A DNA stretch of 6,301 nt from assembly GCA_041689775.1 (NCBI GenBank), contig JBDNFP010000488.1:1-6301 (forward strand), written 5' to 3'. Source of the DNA: JBDNFP01 sp041689775 (GTDB taxonomy: Bacteria; Bacteroidota; Bacteroidia; Cytophagales; Spirosomataceae). The notes below the pieces were generated by a model. It saw nothing but the letters and a program-made list of their open reading frames with translations. It searched no databases and had not been told where the DNA came from. Below, piece by piece: positions 6,161 to 6,301 of this stretch. Each line of letters starts with the position of its first letter. Position 1 is the stretch's first letter. The translations under genes were made by a program, and so were the position numbers.

Positions 6161-6301
6161 GGTAGTGTCTATAAAGGATTGATCATGCAGCGACGGAGTC
6201 GCCATATGTTCCTGTTTTGAAATAGTGTTTGTTGATGTACATACCAATGACATTGTCATGAATTTGCTCGTTTTTAGAAAAACATATCGTCCTGCGACTC
6301 A
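6161..6301 (-). mobile_element. IS1-family insertion sequence, 3' (transposase-end) portion
   Basis: The element end is placed where the Ig-like coding frame stops making sense and where GGTAGTGTCTATAAAGG begins (6161). IS1-family terminal inverted repeats commonly start with GGT and are about 23 bp, which would span 6161-6183 here. Immediately inside lies the end of an IS1-type transposase. The other end and the second inverted repeat are beyond the window, so the boundary is inferred from one side only. Confidence 0.7.
6183..6301 (-). CDS. IS1-family transposase (InsB-like), C-terminal 38 residues only
   Basis: Minus-strand frame open from the right edge to TGA at 6185-6183. The peptide begins SRRTICFSKNEQIHDNVIG and ends in YGDSVAA. 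The block R-x-T-I-C-F-S-K followed by E-x-I-H-D-x-V-I-G matches my memory of the C-terminus of IS1 InsB (TICFS...E.H.KVIG). The catalytic DDE residues lie upstream, outside the window, so activity cannot be judged. Whether a programmed frameshift joins two ORFs, as in classical IS1, also cannot be seen. The stop lies about 22 bases from the element end, as expected for a compact insertion sequence. Confidence 0.82.
   Translation of the reverse strand, partial: SRRTICFSKNEQIHDNVIGMYINKHYFKTGTYGDSVAA

Noticed and set aside
6190..6202. Hairpin GCGAC-GGA-GTCGC near the IS end
   Set aside because: It falls in the last codons of the transposase (GDSVA); a role in the element is possible but nothing else supports it.
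6247..6259. Palindrome ATGACA-T-TGTCAT
   Set aside because: It lies within the transposase codons for HDNVIG, a conserved family block, so the coding constraint explains it.

Overview
The window looks like chromosomal DNA from a Bacteroidota bacterium, probably a Cytophagales-like environmental lineage. The evidence is a C-terminal type IX secretion (T9SS) sorting domain, a Ser/Asp-rich lipoprotein N-terminus, start codons preceded by A-rich sequence rather than Shine-Dalgarno motifs, promoter-like TTTG / TAnnTTTG signals, and a gluconate-dehydrogenase-like GMC oxidoreductase/subunit 3 pair of the kind common in this phylum. No species can be named from the sequence.

Layout. (1) 1-1535, minus strand: the N-terminal ~511 residues of a secreted N-acyl-D-amino-acid deacylase (D-aminoacylase), running off the left edge. 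(2) 1536-1813: a divergent intergenic region with a plausible promoter for the deacylase. (3) 1814-2692, plus strand: a lipoprotein with an SMP-30/gluconolactonase-type beta-propeller that keeps the metal-ligand residues. (4) 2693-2821: a convergent gap with a clear bidirectional hairpin terminator. (5) 5172-2822, minus strand: a two-gene unit, Tat-exported gluconate 2-dehydrogenase subunit 3-like protein followed by a 571-residue GMC oxidoreductase. (6) 6160-5301, minus strand: the 3' remnant of a T9SS-secreted protein with Ig-like repeats. (7) 6161-6301: the terminal inverted repeat and transposase C-terminus of an IS1-family element, which cuts the T9SS gene and continues past the right edge.

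How the genes may work together. The subunit 3-like protein carries a Tat signal and the GMC protein has none, so the folded FAD enzyme is probably carried to the periplasm as a hitch-hiker. The enzyme has a C-x5-C-x3-C cluster typical of the Fe-S-containing FAD sugar dehydrogenases. The convergent SMP-30-like lipoprotein could hydrolyse a sugar lactone made by such a dehydrogenase, giving an extracytoplasmic sugar-oxidation set; this is inference. No cytochrome c partner is visible. The deacylase is also predicted to be periplasmic but has no evident biochemical link to the rest.

The clearest unusual observations are the IS1-family disruption of the T9SS substrate gene and short imperfect repeats with a 7-8 bp period in gaps around the oxidoreductase and lipoprotein genes. 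I see no convincing undescribed multi-gene system, CRISPR array, tRNA or rRNA.
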